NCBI RefSeq assembly: GCF_036884655.1
Contig: NC_088342.1
Location: 19,115,001-19,179,000 of the forward strand
Direction: 5' to 3'
From: Musa acuminata AAA Group
Lineage: Eukaryota; Streptophyta; Magnoliopsida; Zingiberales; Musaceae
Length of the DNA: 64,000 nucleotides
Shown: positions 1-11,317 of the stretch, piece by piece
Position numbering within the stretch: position 1 is the stretch's first letter
Layout of the letters: every line of letters begins with the position of its first letter
Position numbers and translations under genes: made by a program
Notes under the pieces: model-generated
What the model was told of the DNA's origin: nothing
The model's database searches: none
What the model saw: only the letters and a program-made list of their open reading frames with translations

Positions 1-660
1 ATAAAAAGTATATGAAGTATTTGATGTATCCTAAAGTGTCTTGTTTGTCTACGATACATTAGCCAGGAACAAAATATATGTGAAACGCTCAATACAACCT
101 AGACAGTCTCGTTTGCACAGGCATACACCTAGGATTAAAAGCTTCACTTAAAAGCATGTGAAGCGTCGATGCATACTAAATGTTCTATTTGTGTAGAATA
201 AAAACACACCCTACCACAAGTGATATTAATCAAAATATAATAATTTTTTCATATCTAAAACATTAATCATGTATATACCCTACCCATCGGTCTGAGCTTT
301 AAATATCAAATTCTTCGAGCTCCATCAACTATATTAGAAGTTGTCATAGCATTACGAATAAGAGAAATCTTCCTCCTTTCCTCCCATCAATGAGAGAAAT
401 TAATCCAAATATTTAAGTAATTCATAAGAAGTTTTCGAGCCATATTAATCCAAATATAACATTCTCGGAATGACCATGTTCCATGTTTGCCCCTCACACT
501 TTGGCGAGGAAGGCAGAAGTGAAAGATAGCCAATGGATGGCTTCAGTACAACCCTAATTTCCACATAACCAAATCATGGATTTGGGCTTCAAGTTAGATC
601 TCCGTATCACATTAAATAAATGCTTATTACATCCTCTCGCTGCTGCATTAATTATTTCTG

Positions 661-663
<3 letters not shown>
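1..663. other. Upstream intergenic / promoter region, no gene seen
   Basis: AT-rich sequence in front of the sulfotransferase gene. No convincing coding exon or known repeat is visible. Part of it presumably holds the promoter of the gene at 1098, but I could not pick out a reliable TATA box or transcription start. Confidence 0.4.

Positions 664-697
<34 letters not shown>
664..697. repeat. (CT)n microsatellite
   Basis: About 17 uninterrupted CT units lie roughly 400 bp upstream of the start codon at 1098. Pyrimidine-rich CT tracts are common in plant 5' leader and promoter regions, so it may be transcribed, but that is inference. Confidence 0.95.
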
Positions 698-699
<2 letters not shown>

Positions 700-1097
700 C
701 CTTTTTCTCGGAAGGCCCTGCCACCTCCCTGTGGACAGATGTATCGTTTGGCGCGTTCGAAGAAATCGGTGGAGAGAAAGAGAGAGAGAGCGAAGATGGA
801 AGCTAGTTATTTACGAGGAGAAAGAACGGAAATGGCGGATAGGAACGAAGAGGAGCGCTTCTGTGGCTTCCGGAGGTAATGATGGTAGTTTATGAGGGCA
901 GTTCAATGGGCTGGGAAGAAGCTTTGTACTCCGGTTTCTCTCCCCCATCTATAACCTGGCTGTTAAAGGGAAACAATTTGTTAAGCGGGAAAGAGAAAGC
1001 GAGAGAGGGGTGATGGAAGCTCCTCGTTGGTAAAAAGCTTCTCCCTTTCGAATAAGGGAATCGAGCAAAAAAAGTGGAAATAAGGCGAGAGAATAAA

Positions 1098-3413
1098 ATG
1101 GTGGAGGAGCGCTGCTGCTTCAACAAGGTGATTGTTCTCAGTTGCCAGTGCTCCGTGAGTTTTGTTTTGTTTTGTCTTTTCTTCTCATATGTATCAGTGG
1201 ATTCTCATTGTTGTGGCTGGAGGAACGAGAAAGTCGGAATCTTGATCTTGTTTGGTAGTGATAATGGGACTTTTTTATTTTCCTCTTCTTTCTTTGGTTT
1301 GCATCATCTGATCCGGGCATTGAACACTTGGTAATCTCTGGAAATGGTTCCTTTCGTTTTGGGTTCTGAGCACCACGCTTGATCTTAACAGCAGAGAAGC
1401 TACTTGGAAGTTTGTCCATCTTTTCACCTTACTTGATTGGTCATCCTCGAAACTTCTTTCTTCTTTTCAGGTGTTTCTTGCTGGTTCAAAATCCTGTCTT
1501 TCCCTGTGATATCAATCTGTGTTGTGATTCAAGTGATTAAGGCATCTTATTGGAGTTGATCTGTTTCATAAGCTAGTTGAGCTGATGATTAAACACCTCA
1601 GTCTTCGCTAAATTTTTTATCATTTGCTTGTTTTTGTTTGACACTGGTCAAACCTTCCAGGTTTCTGTCAAACTATTCCCTCTTTACATTATGCATCCCA
1701 TTAGGTTCATGCATCAGTTAACACCATCCTTTCTGCTTCTGAAACTTGGAACTACTATTTTCTTAAATGAAGCTGTTTATTTTCATTTATCATATCAGCC
1801 GTGAACCTACTTCATCATTGGCAAGAATATCCAAAGGCTAGAATGTTCTTATACATGATCAGGCTTTATCCAGGCACCAAATTTTAACTTCTCTAACATC
1901 TATTGCAGGATGCACTCGCCATAAAGGCACCAAAGAAAATGCACGTCGTGTTGAGGATGCTTATGTTAGCTGCTATGATGATATGCGGCATCTATATTTC
2001 TTCAGTAAGTTTAAAGCAGATAGGGATACAAAGCAGACCCAGAAAATTGATGATCAAGATAATGGAAGCACCTTGCAGCAAACCTGACATTCCATATTAT
2101 GAAATACCATATGTGCATTATCCAGTACCCACCACTTATAGCAGGTATCTATCTGTTTTCTGGTAATTTGTTTTAGTTTGGCTTGTGGCAGCAATCTATC
2201 TAACCATTCATATGAGCTTCAGGGATGAATGTGCATGCACACCAGTTCGGTTTTTCTCTATTGTGTCGATGCAGAGGTCTGGAAGTGGGTGGTTTGAGAC
2301 TCTCTTGAATAGCCATATTAACATTAGTTCTAATGGCGAGATTTTCTCTCCCAAAGAAAGGAGGAGTAATGTATCAACAATCATAAGAACATTGGACAAA
2401 ATTTACAATCTGGACTGGTACAGCAGTGCTTCAAAAAATGAATGTATAGCTGCTGTTGGCTTGAAGTGGATGCTGAATCAGGTAAAGCCGTAAAGCTCTT
2501 CATTCAACACTAAGATAATATCTCTTGGTGTTATATTTTTATCTGATGCAGGATTAAGTTTTTTACTCTGTTAATGTGCTAGATCAATAGAAACTAATCA
2601 TATATGCAATTAGAAACTCGATACGTAAGCTTCTCAAACAAGATGCTGGCAAGAGAATTCGTGGATCATATTCTATGCGTAAACCTTGGACAAAGTAACT
2701 AGTTTGAGGTAATAAAGCTGCTCGGGCAGCTAGACTGAAAAGCAATTGAGGTAAGAGTCATCAGGGTTCATCGATAAAATCCATTGGTAAGCCAAAGCTA
2801 ACATGTATTTTATTATTTAATCTTGTACAGGACAACCTGGAGCTGAAGGTGCTAATGTGATTTCATTAGTTAGCTCATAGTTTAAGTTGCAAACTGGAGG
2901 CAAGCATGCTGTACTTAGTATTTTCCTTTTACTCGAAAAAAGAAGAGCATTAGTCAATGAATGCAATATGTGAAACATTTAAAAGAATTTGTTAGTCTGG
3001 ATGGCTATGTATAAGGATGTTTTTGCTGGAACAAATTGAGGATGCTACATAACTTCTTGCACTGAACTGGTGCTGGAAAATAGATGAATTCTGTTGGGAA
3101 GGTGGCTTCTATTGATTATTTTGGTCCTACTGATTAGGTTAAGAAATTGTTAAATTTTGGTAAGGATTGCTTCTCCTTAACTGATTTGGAGTAGGTTGTT
3201 CACATAATATGTATGTGGGATTATCAAGGCATGAATTGTGAGGCATTTGACATTACTTAAGGTGCTGTGGGACATTGTTGTGGTGTGAAGTGCTGCACAG
3301 AGGTGCGGTGTCAGGAGTGGTTGTGAGGGTGAGAGGTGAGGTGCATGGGCGAGTGTGTGAGAAGCATCCACAATGGGTGGACATAGTTGAAAGGGAAGAG
3401 AATTAAAATGGGG

Positions 3414-3456
<43 letters not shown>

Positions 3457-5190
3457 TTAGCCTTCAAGAACATAAGTTGTATATTAATTGTAATCAATTT
3501 TATTATTGTGGAAATTTTTGTGTGATTTAAAATTCTTGCTTCCCAATTAAGGTATCTGTGCCACCCACATGAACCACTACACGTTCAAATATCTAACAAT
3601 TTATAGCATGCTAGAGTGGAAAAAATCAATGTGAAATTTAATATTAGGTAATGTTTGAAACTGGAATTATTGATGATGCCACCAGCATACTAGAAATGAG
3701 GTGGTGCATGATTTGTTTGTTATGGGTTAAGGTTAAACTTTCATTGCAAACATTAGCCTCATCGCCCAACTATCTGATAGTCATGTCTCTTGAAAATTTG
3801 TTAATACTTGAAACCAAGAGATGTATCTTTCAGAGGCAGAGAAATGCCAGAAATGTGACTAGATATGTTCTATTAGAAGATAATATAAATGAAATCAGGA
3901 ATATTAACTACTCTTTCTAGGGCTTGAAAAACCATAAATTTAGCAAGGAGATCCAAAGTAGCTAATTAATGAAGTACTATAGATTGTTGACTTCAATTCT
4001 TCTTCCTATCTGAAATACCGTACTATAAATCCTCTTGACTCTGCAGGACATAGTTTCTTGTGAACAAAAATAAGCTCCTTTTCGGTATGCAGAAATCTAT
4101 TCCTTCCTAAGCCTCAAAGTTATGGAAAGTTGGGTTTCTGCACCTTGTCTGGGTGTCATGGATTGAGCCATGCTTTGAGTTGTCATATTTGTTGTGATTT
4201 GCTTGATTGCAAAATATACAGAGATTTGGACACAACTGGACGATTGATGGAAATTGTTCTCTGCCCCTGATCTAGGTTCGACTACAATAAATGTCTTCGG
4301 AGACAAACATAATTCCTCTCTATGTATTCGTTGTCAGTGTCAGGCCTTAAGCTACTAGTTTTATCTGCATATTTTCTTATCAGTCACCTATCCTGTCTCA
4401 TCCATGATCATCTTTAATCCTATCTAAAATCATCTTCCTGCAACACCCTTAATCTTCCAACAGAAGTATAATTCTAACATCCCTTGTTTCCATGGCACTA
4501 TTCCAGGGTCTTATGGAGAATCATGCAAGAGTAGTTGAATACTTCAGTCAAAGAGGGGTCTCTGTGATATTCCTGTTCAGGAGAAATCTACTTTGTCGTT
4601 TGGTCTCACAACTTGCAAACGATCATGATCGCAGCGCTAGGCAATTACATGGGACTCATAAAGCTCATGTACATTCAGAAAGTGAGGTCAGTTCTTTTCA
4701 TGATTGAAAAAGCACATCGACAAGCTTGCATTGCAAAGTCTCCAACTTTTTCTTCTCATGGAAATCACAAACAGGCCAACATACTCGCAAGATACAAGCC
4801 CAGGATCAATACCTCTGAATTGATTCCAACCCTTAAGCACACGGATAAGTTTGCTACCGATGCACTGGGGTACTTCAAGAGCATCCCCCATATTGTTTTG
4901 TACTATGAGGATCTCGTTCGGAATCACACCGTGAGTACTTTGCATCTCTTTGTTGGACAAATTACCCTTTTGCGATTGGAAGAAAACACTCTCAATTCAT
5001 TAATCCGTTTCTTCAGAAGCTAATGGATGTCCTAAAGTTCCTGAGAGTACCTCAGAGAAAGCTGGTTAGCCGACATGTGAAGATACACACAAGACCACTG
5101 CACGAGCAGGTTGAGAACTGGGATGATGTTTACATCTCTCTTAAAGGAACCGAGTACGAAAGCTTTTTGAATTCAGATTATGGTTTTTAA
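1098..5190 (+). CDS. Plant NodH-like sulfotransferase (P-loop, type II membrane protein), six exons
   Basis: Exons 1098-1127, 1909-2144, 2223-2481, 4507-4686, 4775-4930 and 5017-5190 join in phase with GT/AG borders and give 344 residues ending at TAA 5188. The protein has a short basic N-terminus, one hydrophobic segment at about residues 23-40 (type II membrane anchor, probably Golgi), then a sulfotransferase fold. Residues 103-112 (core MQRSGSGW) match the 5' phosphosulfate-binding loop that grips PAPS, and residues 193-209 (IFLFRRN, then Ser209) match the 3'-phosphate-binding strand. This family transfers sulfate from PAPS; the acceptor is unknown. The first exon codes only ten residues, and the first ATG of exon 2 (1939) would drop them, but family members share this short leader. 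Intron 1 is 781 bp and intron 3 is 2.0 kb with a GA microsatellite. No disabling changes were seen. I know of no settled symbol. Confidence 0.88.
3419..3455. repeat. (AG)n microsatellite in intron 3
   Basis: About 18 AG units lie inside the 2.0-kb third intron of the sulfotransferase gene. Apart from this, the intron (2482-4506) shows no recognised repeat or gene. Confidence 0.95.
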
Positions 5191-6906
5191 ATTGGATCCT
5201 TTTGATAGCTGGAGTTACCATGACACAACCACATCAAGGTAGAAAAAACTTAAGATTTTTCATGGTGTCTTTCATGTGCTTAACAATTTGTTTCTCTTCA
5301 CTCGCAGCATACTTCTTAGTAAGAAAAAGGAAATGGAATCGAGCACAGTACTAAACCGACACGGCAGATGGACAGATCTGTTTGTCCAAACCAATGCTAA
5401 TTTGTTTTAATTTTTATACTTGTGTATGCAATGCCTGCATATATGTAATTGCAGGCATCCATTTGCCTAACAAGCTCAATTAGCTAGGCCGTGTTTGTTT
5501 ACATGTTTTACTCATATTTTGTTGTTTCCATGAGTAATTCATGAGCTGATCAAGTGTTCAAGGTCACTTGATCCCTGGATTATGTAAATGAAGATTTGAA
5601 GTTGGAAATTGGAATTGCAGCAGGGTTTTGAATTCCATCGATTAGGATTTTTAGCTGCTGTTGCTGGTCGACTAAGATCATGATGTTATGAGCCGCAGAG
5701 TAAAACATCTTTCAAGATCTGCACCAAACTATAAAAAATCCAACATCTAAAATTTTTTTAATTACTTAAAAGAAAATATTTATCATTCTGAGTTGATTTT
5801 TTTTTTCTAAATAGAGGAAAAGAAAAAGAGGGAAATCCTACAGTTTAGATGAAGTGAATCGTTCCCTCGAAAGCATTCAGTGGTGGCGTGTCACCGTTGA
5901 AGTTTTGTTTCTTCTCTCTCTCTTAGTCAATGGTAACATTGACTATGATTGTGGGAAACACTGAGCAATTCTCACGATAATGGTGGGGCCGACTGCCTTT
6001 GATTGTGTCGAGTCCTTTGTTTGGAGGCAAAAATCTTTGGTTCTCACACTTAATAATATAAAATTTTATTTATATTTTTATATAAATTCTTAAAGAAAAG
6101 TTTTTTTTAAATTAATTAATTAATTAATTTTCATAAATTCAATTAGTGTTCCATTTTCATTATTTTCGCAGAGCATTCGTTTTTTTGCTTTAAAAGAACA
6201 TGCTAATCCGTTCAATTCACATGTGATTATTAAACTAGACACAGAATTGGTTCACTTATCCATCACTTCCCTGTCAAAGCAATTTGACTTCTGGTTTACC
6301 CTAATGCCACCACGAGTGTTCCTCCCATTCGAAGCCCTCCTCTATAGTTCAATGCTTCGTATTTTCATTCGACGCCTTATTTCACCCTCTGCGCCAATGT
6401 CTCAGTTCCAGCGCTAACATGGTCCAACGATGCAACCTTAAGTTTGGAATCCCTAGTGTGTTCTCTCTCCGCAATGCACTCCCCTTCCCCTCTCAATGTG
6501 AAAACTTCTCATGTCGCTTCTCTGTTGCATAGATGGAGATCATAATCCGTTGGATACGAGCCCAAATAAATCCTAAGACAAAGGATGATTAAGTTGAGTA
6601 AAACACATCTTAACAAAAGAAAGAGAGAGACATCCCCATTCGAGAGATCGCAATCACGAAGATCTAATTATCTATGCTGAGATATTAGACTTATGGATAT
6701 ATCAGTATACACAAATACGATAGAGAGACATCTATAAGATTATGTCAAAGCTCGCATCAATATATTCTCCTACACTAACTCGATCAATACTAAGGTATTA
6801 GACTTATGGACTCAAAATTTACTTTGATATGCATGACTATAACGAGGATAGGGTGAAGCTTACATGACTCGAGTTAATTGGACATATGCTTGCGTAGAAG
6901 AAAGCT
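5191..6906. other. 3' flank of sulfotransferase gene and intergenic DNA
   Basis: No supported gene. The first few hundred bases should hold the 3' UTR. There is a short TTAA-type tetranucleotide run near 6107-6131. The stretch 6541-6900 has repeat-like wording (the phrase ATTAGACTTATGGA occurs near 6686 and again near 6797), but I cannot assign it to a family. Confidence 0.4.
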
Positions 6907-6974
6907 TATCTTCTTTGAACTAACAATGATGAGAATGTATTATCTTCTTTGAACTAACAATGATGAGAATGTAT
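6907..6974. repeat. Perfect 34-bp tandem duplication
   Basis: Two identical 34-bp units (6907-6940 and 6941-6974) follow directly on each other. The identity suggests a recent local duplication, or an assembly or replication slip. Confidence 0.95.
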
Positions 6975-7175
6975 CATGGACATGATTTAAAAAACTCATA
7001 CGAGAAGGGTTCTACCTTATAGGATATATGAAAGAAAGATAAAGGAAGTAACACTATTTATATCAAGGAAGGGATCAGTCCATGCAAGAATATACTATGG
7101 AATTCCAATAACTGCTAATTACAAGTGCCCTGCAAGCTAATCACGTGAGTAATGACACATGTGACATTCTGGATA

Positions 7176-7213
<38 letters not shown>

Positions 7214-7525
7214 TTCTTACTTTATATTAGATAATGTATATATTATGATGCCCTTGAATTTGTGCAATGAGAATTATATAGATCATGATAATGAGATCAA
7301 TTCACCCTTGAATATATATCCTAAACATTTTCGGTTATAGGTTACTCGAGGGAGACATCGAGATAATCGGACAGACCAATGTACTATATACCAGTCTATA
7401 TGATGGAGACAATTGGTCTCATGGTTATTTATGTGGGGACACTAGGGATGTTGTGCAGGTGCTCAGTAGAGAATGACTTAACTGAATTATCCGCTTATAG
7501 AATATTGAATGTTTAATGATACCTT
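6975..7525. other. Repeat-like intergenic DNA with (ATT)n
   Basis: No gene is seen. A TTA/ATT microsatellite of about 12 units occupies 7177-7211. The part after 7340 reads like transposon flank DNA, but no termini could be fixed. Confidence 0.45.
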
Positions 7526-7835
7526 TGTTGAATCTCGTATTTTAATGATGAAATCAATTGATGAACTAATGATCTAATCCATGTATTGAGATAAGTGATG
7601 CAAGACTAACTACGACTGTGAACAAGGCAAAACAATTAAAGAAGAATCGAATATTGTGCCGGAGTCAATGATCGGGCATCGGGTTGGATGAATCGGGGGA
7701 TATACCGAAGGATCAGACGATGCAATAAAAGCTCATCGAAAGTTTACCGAAAGCTCATCGGAAGTTCACCGAGAGTTCACCAAAAGCTCGCCGAAAGATC
7801 GTTGAGAGTTCACCGGAAGTTCATCGAGAGTTTTC
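7526..7835 (+). repeat. Truncated SIRE-type copia LTR (5' portion only)
   Basis: It starts with TGTTGAATCTC, the same LTR start as at 8737 and 17512, and runs through the characteristic region of repeated CGGAAGTTC-like phrases (7735-7835). It then switches abruptly to sequence found elsewhere in this window just upstream of LTRs. The promoter half and 3' end of the LTR are missing, so this is a recombination or deletion scar. Confidence 0.7.
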
Positions 7836-8736
7836 AAAATATGAATGCTCAATATGTATGATATGCTCATGTATGATATTCTCATAATGATATGCTCAAT
7901 TGTATACTTTATATCAATTTTCAAATTATGATAAAGGTAAGTATCAATTTTCAAATTATGATTTATTCGGTATCGTGCATGAAAAATGAAATGTAAGGTT
8001 TTTGAAATTGTGCATGTTTTAATTTGAAAATATAATGATGCACAAATAATATTGATACTTACCTTTATCATAATTTAAAAATTGATATAAAGTGTCTTCC
8101 TTTCTTTTTGACAATGACAAAGGGGGATATAAAAGATAATAGCTCGCACAATTCAAGAAAAAAGCAAAAATTACACTTCTCAAAAGAGAAGAAAGAACTT
8201 GCTTTTTGAATATCTCAAATTGTTAGCTTCCATGTTATAAAATAATATAACATTTTGTTAGCTTGCGTTTTTGCAAAGGAAGCAAAAATAATCGCACTTC
8301 TCAAAAGAGAAGAAATTACTATCTTGAACATCACAAAGAATTGCTAGCTTGAAATCTCAAGAAGATACAAAAATATGCTAACTTGCACATCTTTAAATTT
8401 GCTAGCTTGTATATTGTACTACCTTGCATATCTACGACTTAATAGCTTGAATATTTTAACTACAAACTGCATGATGATAAAACTTAATATTATGTTTTTT
8501 TCATGCAACGATTTGAACTTGTATGTTTAAACACTTAATAGTGATACTTCACCTTTTTGTTGATGACAAAGGGGGAGAAGTATATTGATATCATGCATGG
8601 TTTTATCATGACATGTTTGCTTGGATTTTTGAATCCAAGAGTTATATGTCATATTGATAGGGGGAGTTTATTTAAACTCTGGGAGTTAAGATTAACTCCG
8701 CCATTGATTGGTTGTCATCATCAAAAAGGGGAAGAT
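7836..8736 (+). repeat. SIRE-type 3' untranslated module A
   Basis: Non-coding sequence of the type that lies between pol and the 3' LTR in this family. It contains three AAAGGGGGAG-like tracts (near 8117, 8565 and 8656), repeated GCTAGCTTG phrases, and a final purine tract AAAAAGGGGAAGA directly before the LTR at 8737. The same order recurs at 10376-11317 and 16232-17511. Confidence 0.7.
7911..8088. repeat. Long inverted repeat (38-bp arms)
   Basis: Arm 7911-7948 is the reverse complement of 8051-8088 with one mismatch; the loop is 102 bp. An extra direct copy of part of the left arm starts near 7942. It would fold into a strong hairpin if transcribed. Confidence 0.9.
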
Positions 8737-9626
8737 TGTTGAATCTCAAATTTTTATGATGAAATAAATCGATAAGTGTTTATGTTTTAATCGGCATTTT
8801 GAGTAACACAGGATGCTTCGATTAAGATGAGATAATTAAAGGAGGAAGAATCATATTGTGCCGGGGGAAAACATGTCAGAAGATTGGACGTCGGGTCGGA
8901 GGAACGGTTGCGTATCGATAGAAGGCTTCGGGCCGTGGATTCGGGTATCGGGCCAAGAAGAACGGATATTACGCCAAGGATATCAGAGTTGTAGAGTCAA
9001 CTGGCCGATTGGGCAATAGGCCGCAAGAGAGGACGATGGCCAAAGAATCGAACGAAGCATCGAGGGACCAATGACATGCCGGACAACATCAATGACATGC
9101 CGGACAACATGATTAATGCTTAGTATTAATTATCTAAATCGAAGTGTGTTTTACATATGCAGGATTAACTACGATAGCAAGACATGAAGCAAAATGAAGT
9201 CCTAGAGTCAAGGACGCGACTTCATTGGGAGTTTGAGAGTTCGTCGGAAGTCCCGACATTCGTCGGAAGTCCCGACATTCGTCGGAAGTTCTGACGGAAC
9301 TAGCCGAGAAGTCTCAGAGCTTGCCAGAGAAGCTCATTGGAACTCGTCAAGAAGATCATCGTGAAGTCCGGGAGCTTGCCTGGAGTCCGCCGGAACATTG
9401 CCGAGAGATCGTCGGAAGTTCGTCGGAAGAATAAACATAGGGACTTGTTTTGCTTAGCAAATGTCTTAGGATTTCATAGTTAGCACGTAATTAGGCTTAG
9501 CTTTGGGCCAACCCAATTAGGGGCCAGCTAGGCCCATGTAAAAACTGTGTTGGGCCTAATAAGAGGCCCAAATAGTGCCCTAAGAAGTCTCACCGTTGTG
9601 GCACAATCTTCGAGACTGTGTCAAGC

Positions 9627-9777
9627 GGTGGTACCGCCAGTCTGGGCGGTTGTACCACCCCTGGCAGGGTGCCAAGCAGTGGTACCACCAAACTTGGGCG
9701 GTGATACCGCCCAGGACAATGTCAGTGTCGACGGATACTAGGTGGTGGTACCGCCCAGCGCAGGCGGTGGTACCGCC
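9627..9777 (+). promoter_or_regulatory. Cluster of GGCGGTGGTACCGCC-like motifs upstream of LTR promoter
   Basis: Six imperfect copies (near 9627, 9645, 9675, 9693, 9741 and 9763) of a motif with GGCGG and CCGCC arms around a GGTACC centre. They sit 60-210 bp upstream of the TATA box. Equivalent clusters occur in the other LTRs of this family in the window, so they are likely cis-elements; the binding factor is unknown. Confidence 0.6.
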
Positions 9778-9838
9778 CGTGCCCGAGGAACCCGGGATGG
9801 GAAAGTTTTAGGCTACAAGGTTGAATCAACTTGAAACC

Positions 9839-9846
9839 TATAAATA
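9839..9846 (+). promoter_or_regulatory. LTR 1 TATA box
   Basis: TATAAATA, matched at the same place in the sister LTRs (12400, 18277, and 59096-59103 on the minus strand). It is the presumed core promoter of the retroelement. Confidence 0.7.
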
Positions 9847-10375
9847 CCCCTCTCATCCCTGGTTAAAGCACACAAGCACAAAGAGTTTAAAAGTAAAGAA
9901 ACGCCGTAAAAATCTCTTGTGAGAATCCTCCTTAAGTTTGAAGTGTTAGAATTTTGTAAGAGGAGTGTGAGTGCTTGTAAGGCTTATCTCCTAAACCCGA
10001 TAAAAGGAGAAGAAGGGTATAAAAGGTGATTGGCCTTCGCCTATTGAAGGAAGGCCTCTAATGGACGCCGGTGGTCTTGTCGGAGGAGGAAGCCAAAAGT
10101 GGATGTAGGTCACGTTGACCAAACCACTCTAAAACTGCCGTGTTCTCTGGTTTGCATTTTATTCTTGCTATTACCTTACTGCAAACCTTTTTAAGTGCTT
10201 ACTGCCTTCAATTCATTTATGAACATGTTTCAAGTTAAGATATTTCCGAGATCAGTTTTCAACGTAAACGGTTTTATCAAAACGAAAAGTTTTGAAGACG
10301 TGATTTTACTGCTGCACTAATTCAACCACACCCCCCCCCCCCCCTTCCCTCTTAGTGCCGACCCTGTTCCTAACA

Positions 10376-11317
10376 AGGATGATACGTAAGGTTTTAAAAT
10401 TGTGTATGCTTTAATTTGAAACTATAATGATGCACAAACATATTAAAATAAAATTGATACTTTACCTTTGTCATAATTTAAAAATTATTGTGAAGGGAAA
10501 AAAAATTACAATATTGTATTATTCCCTTCTTTTTGACAATGACAAAGGGGGAGATAAAATTTGCTTGCTTACACAATTCAAGAAGATGAAAAAAAAAGCT
10601 AGCTTGCTCATCATCTCAAAAGAGAAGCAAAGATTACTAACTTGCATATTTCAAGAAGCAAAAGTTGTTTTCTTGAACATCTCAAATATTGCTAGCTTAC
10701 ATTTTCTAAAATGATGTAAAAAATTTGCTAGCTTGCATGATGTAAAACTTGTTAGAATTGCTAGCTTGAACGTTGCAAAGGAAGCAAAAATTACACTTTT
10801 CAAAAGAGAAGAAAGAACTTGCTATCTTGAACATCACATTTCAAAAGATGCAAAAATTTGCCAACTTTCATATGTGTAAAGTTTGCTAGCTTGCATATTC
10901 CAAAATTATGTAAAACTTACTAAATCTGCTAGCTTGCAAATTGCATGGAGAAAGAATTGCTAGAAATGCAAAAATGCTAGCTTACTTATTTCAAGTAGAT
11001 GCAAAAAACTTACTAGCTTGCATGATGATAAATGTAATGATTTGAACTTGCATATCTAAAAACTTGCTAAGTTGTACTTCACCTTTTTGTTAATGACAAA
11101 GGGGGAGAAGTTATGATGACAATCATGCATGGAATGATATATTAAAACTTTGATTATGCATGATTTTATGATGACATATTGCTTGGATTAATGATTAAAA
11201 TTACCTTGACTTGAATTCATTTTGAATTCAAGGTTTATCTCACATATGACATATTGATAGGGGGAGTTTGTTTAAACTCCGTCATCAATTGTTTGTCATC
11301 ATAAAAAAAGGAGAGAT
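10376..11317 (+). repeat. SIRE-type 3' untranslated module B with periodic GCTAGCTTGCA motif
   Basis: It lies between two LTRs (8737-10375 and 11318-12901) and has no coding content. About a dozen copies of a TTGCTAGCTTGCAT-like phrase are spaced about 40 bp apart between about 10597 and 11064, alternating with TCAAGAAG/AAAAGAGAAG phrases. AAAGGGGGAG tracts lie near 10546, 11096 and 11258. It is a truncated internal region: gag and pol, which should precede it, are missing. Confidence 0.7.

Larger units (their letters stand above)
8737..10375 (+). repeat. SIRE-type copia LTR 1 (complete)
   Basis: It begins TGTTGAATC after a purine tract and ends CCTAACA after a run of C and the phrase TTAGTGCCGACC; about 1.64 kb. 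Inside, in order: repeated CGGAAGTTC phrases (about 9231-9430, including three copies of a 19-bp unit near 9238-9290), six GGCGGTGGTACCGCC-like motifs (9627-9777), TATAAATA at 9839, and a C-rich tract near the 3' end. It is followed not by a primer site but by another 3' untranslated module. Confidence 0.8.

Noticed and set aside
576..1126. Overlapping open frames around the CT/GA microsatellite on both strands
   Set aside because: They are produced by simple repeats (Leu-Ser and Arg-Glu runs) in the leader region and resemble no protein.
3177..3497. Minus-strand frame of 106 codons in intron 3 of the sulfotransferase gene
   Set aside because: It rests on the AG microsatellite and lies in an intron; no domain.
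9547..9811. Overlapping plus-strand frames rich in VVPP
   Set aside because: They only reflect the repeated GGTGGTACCGCC motifs of the LTR and are not coding.
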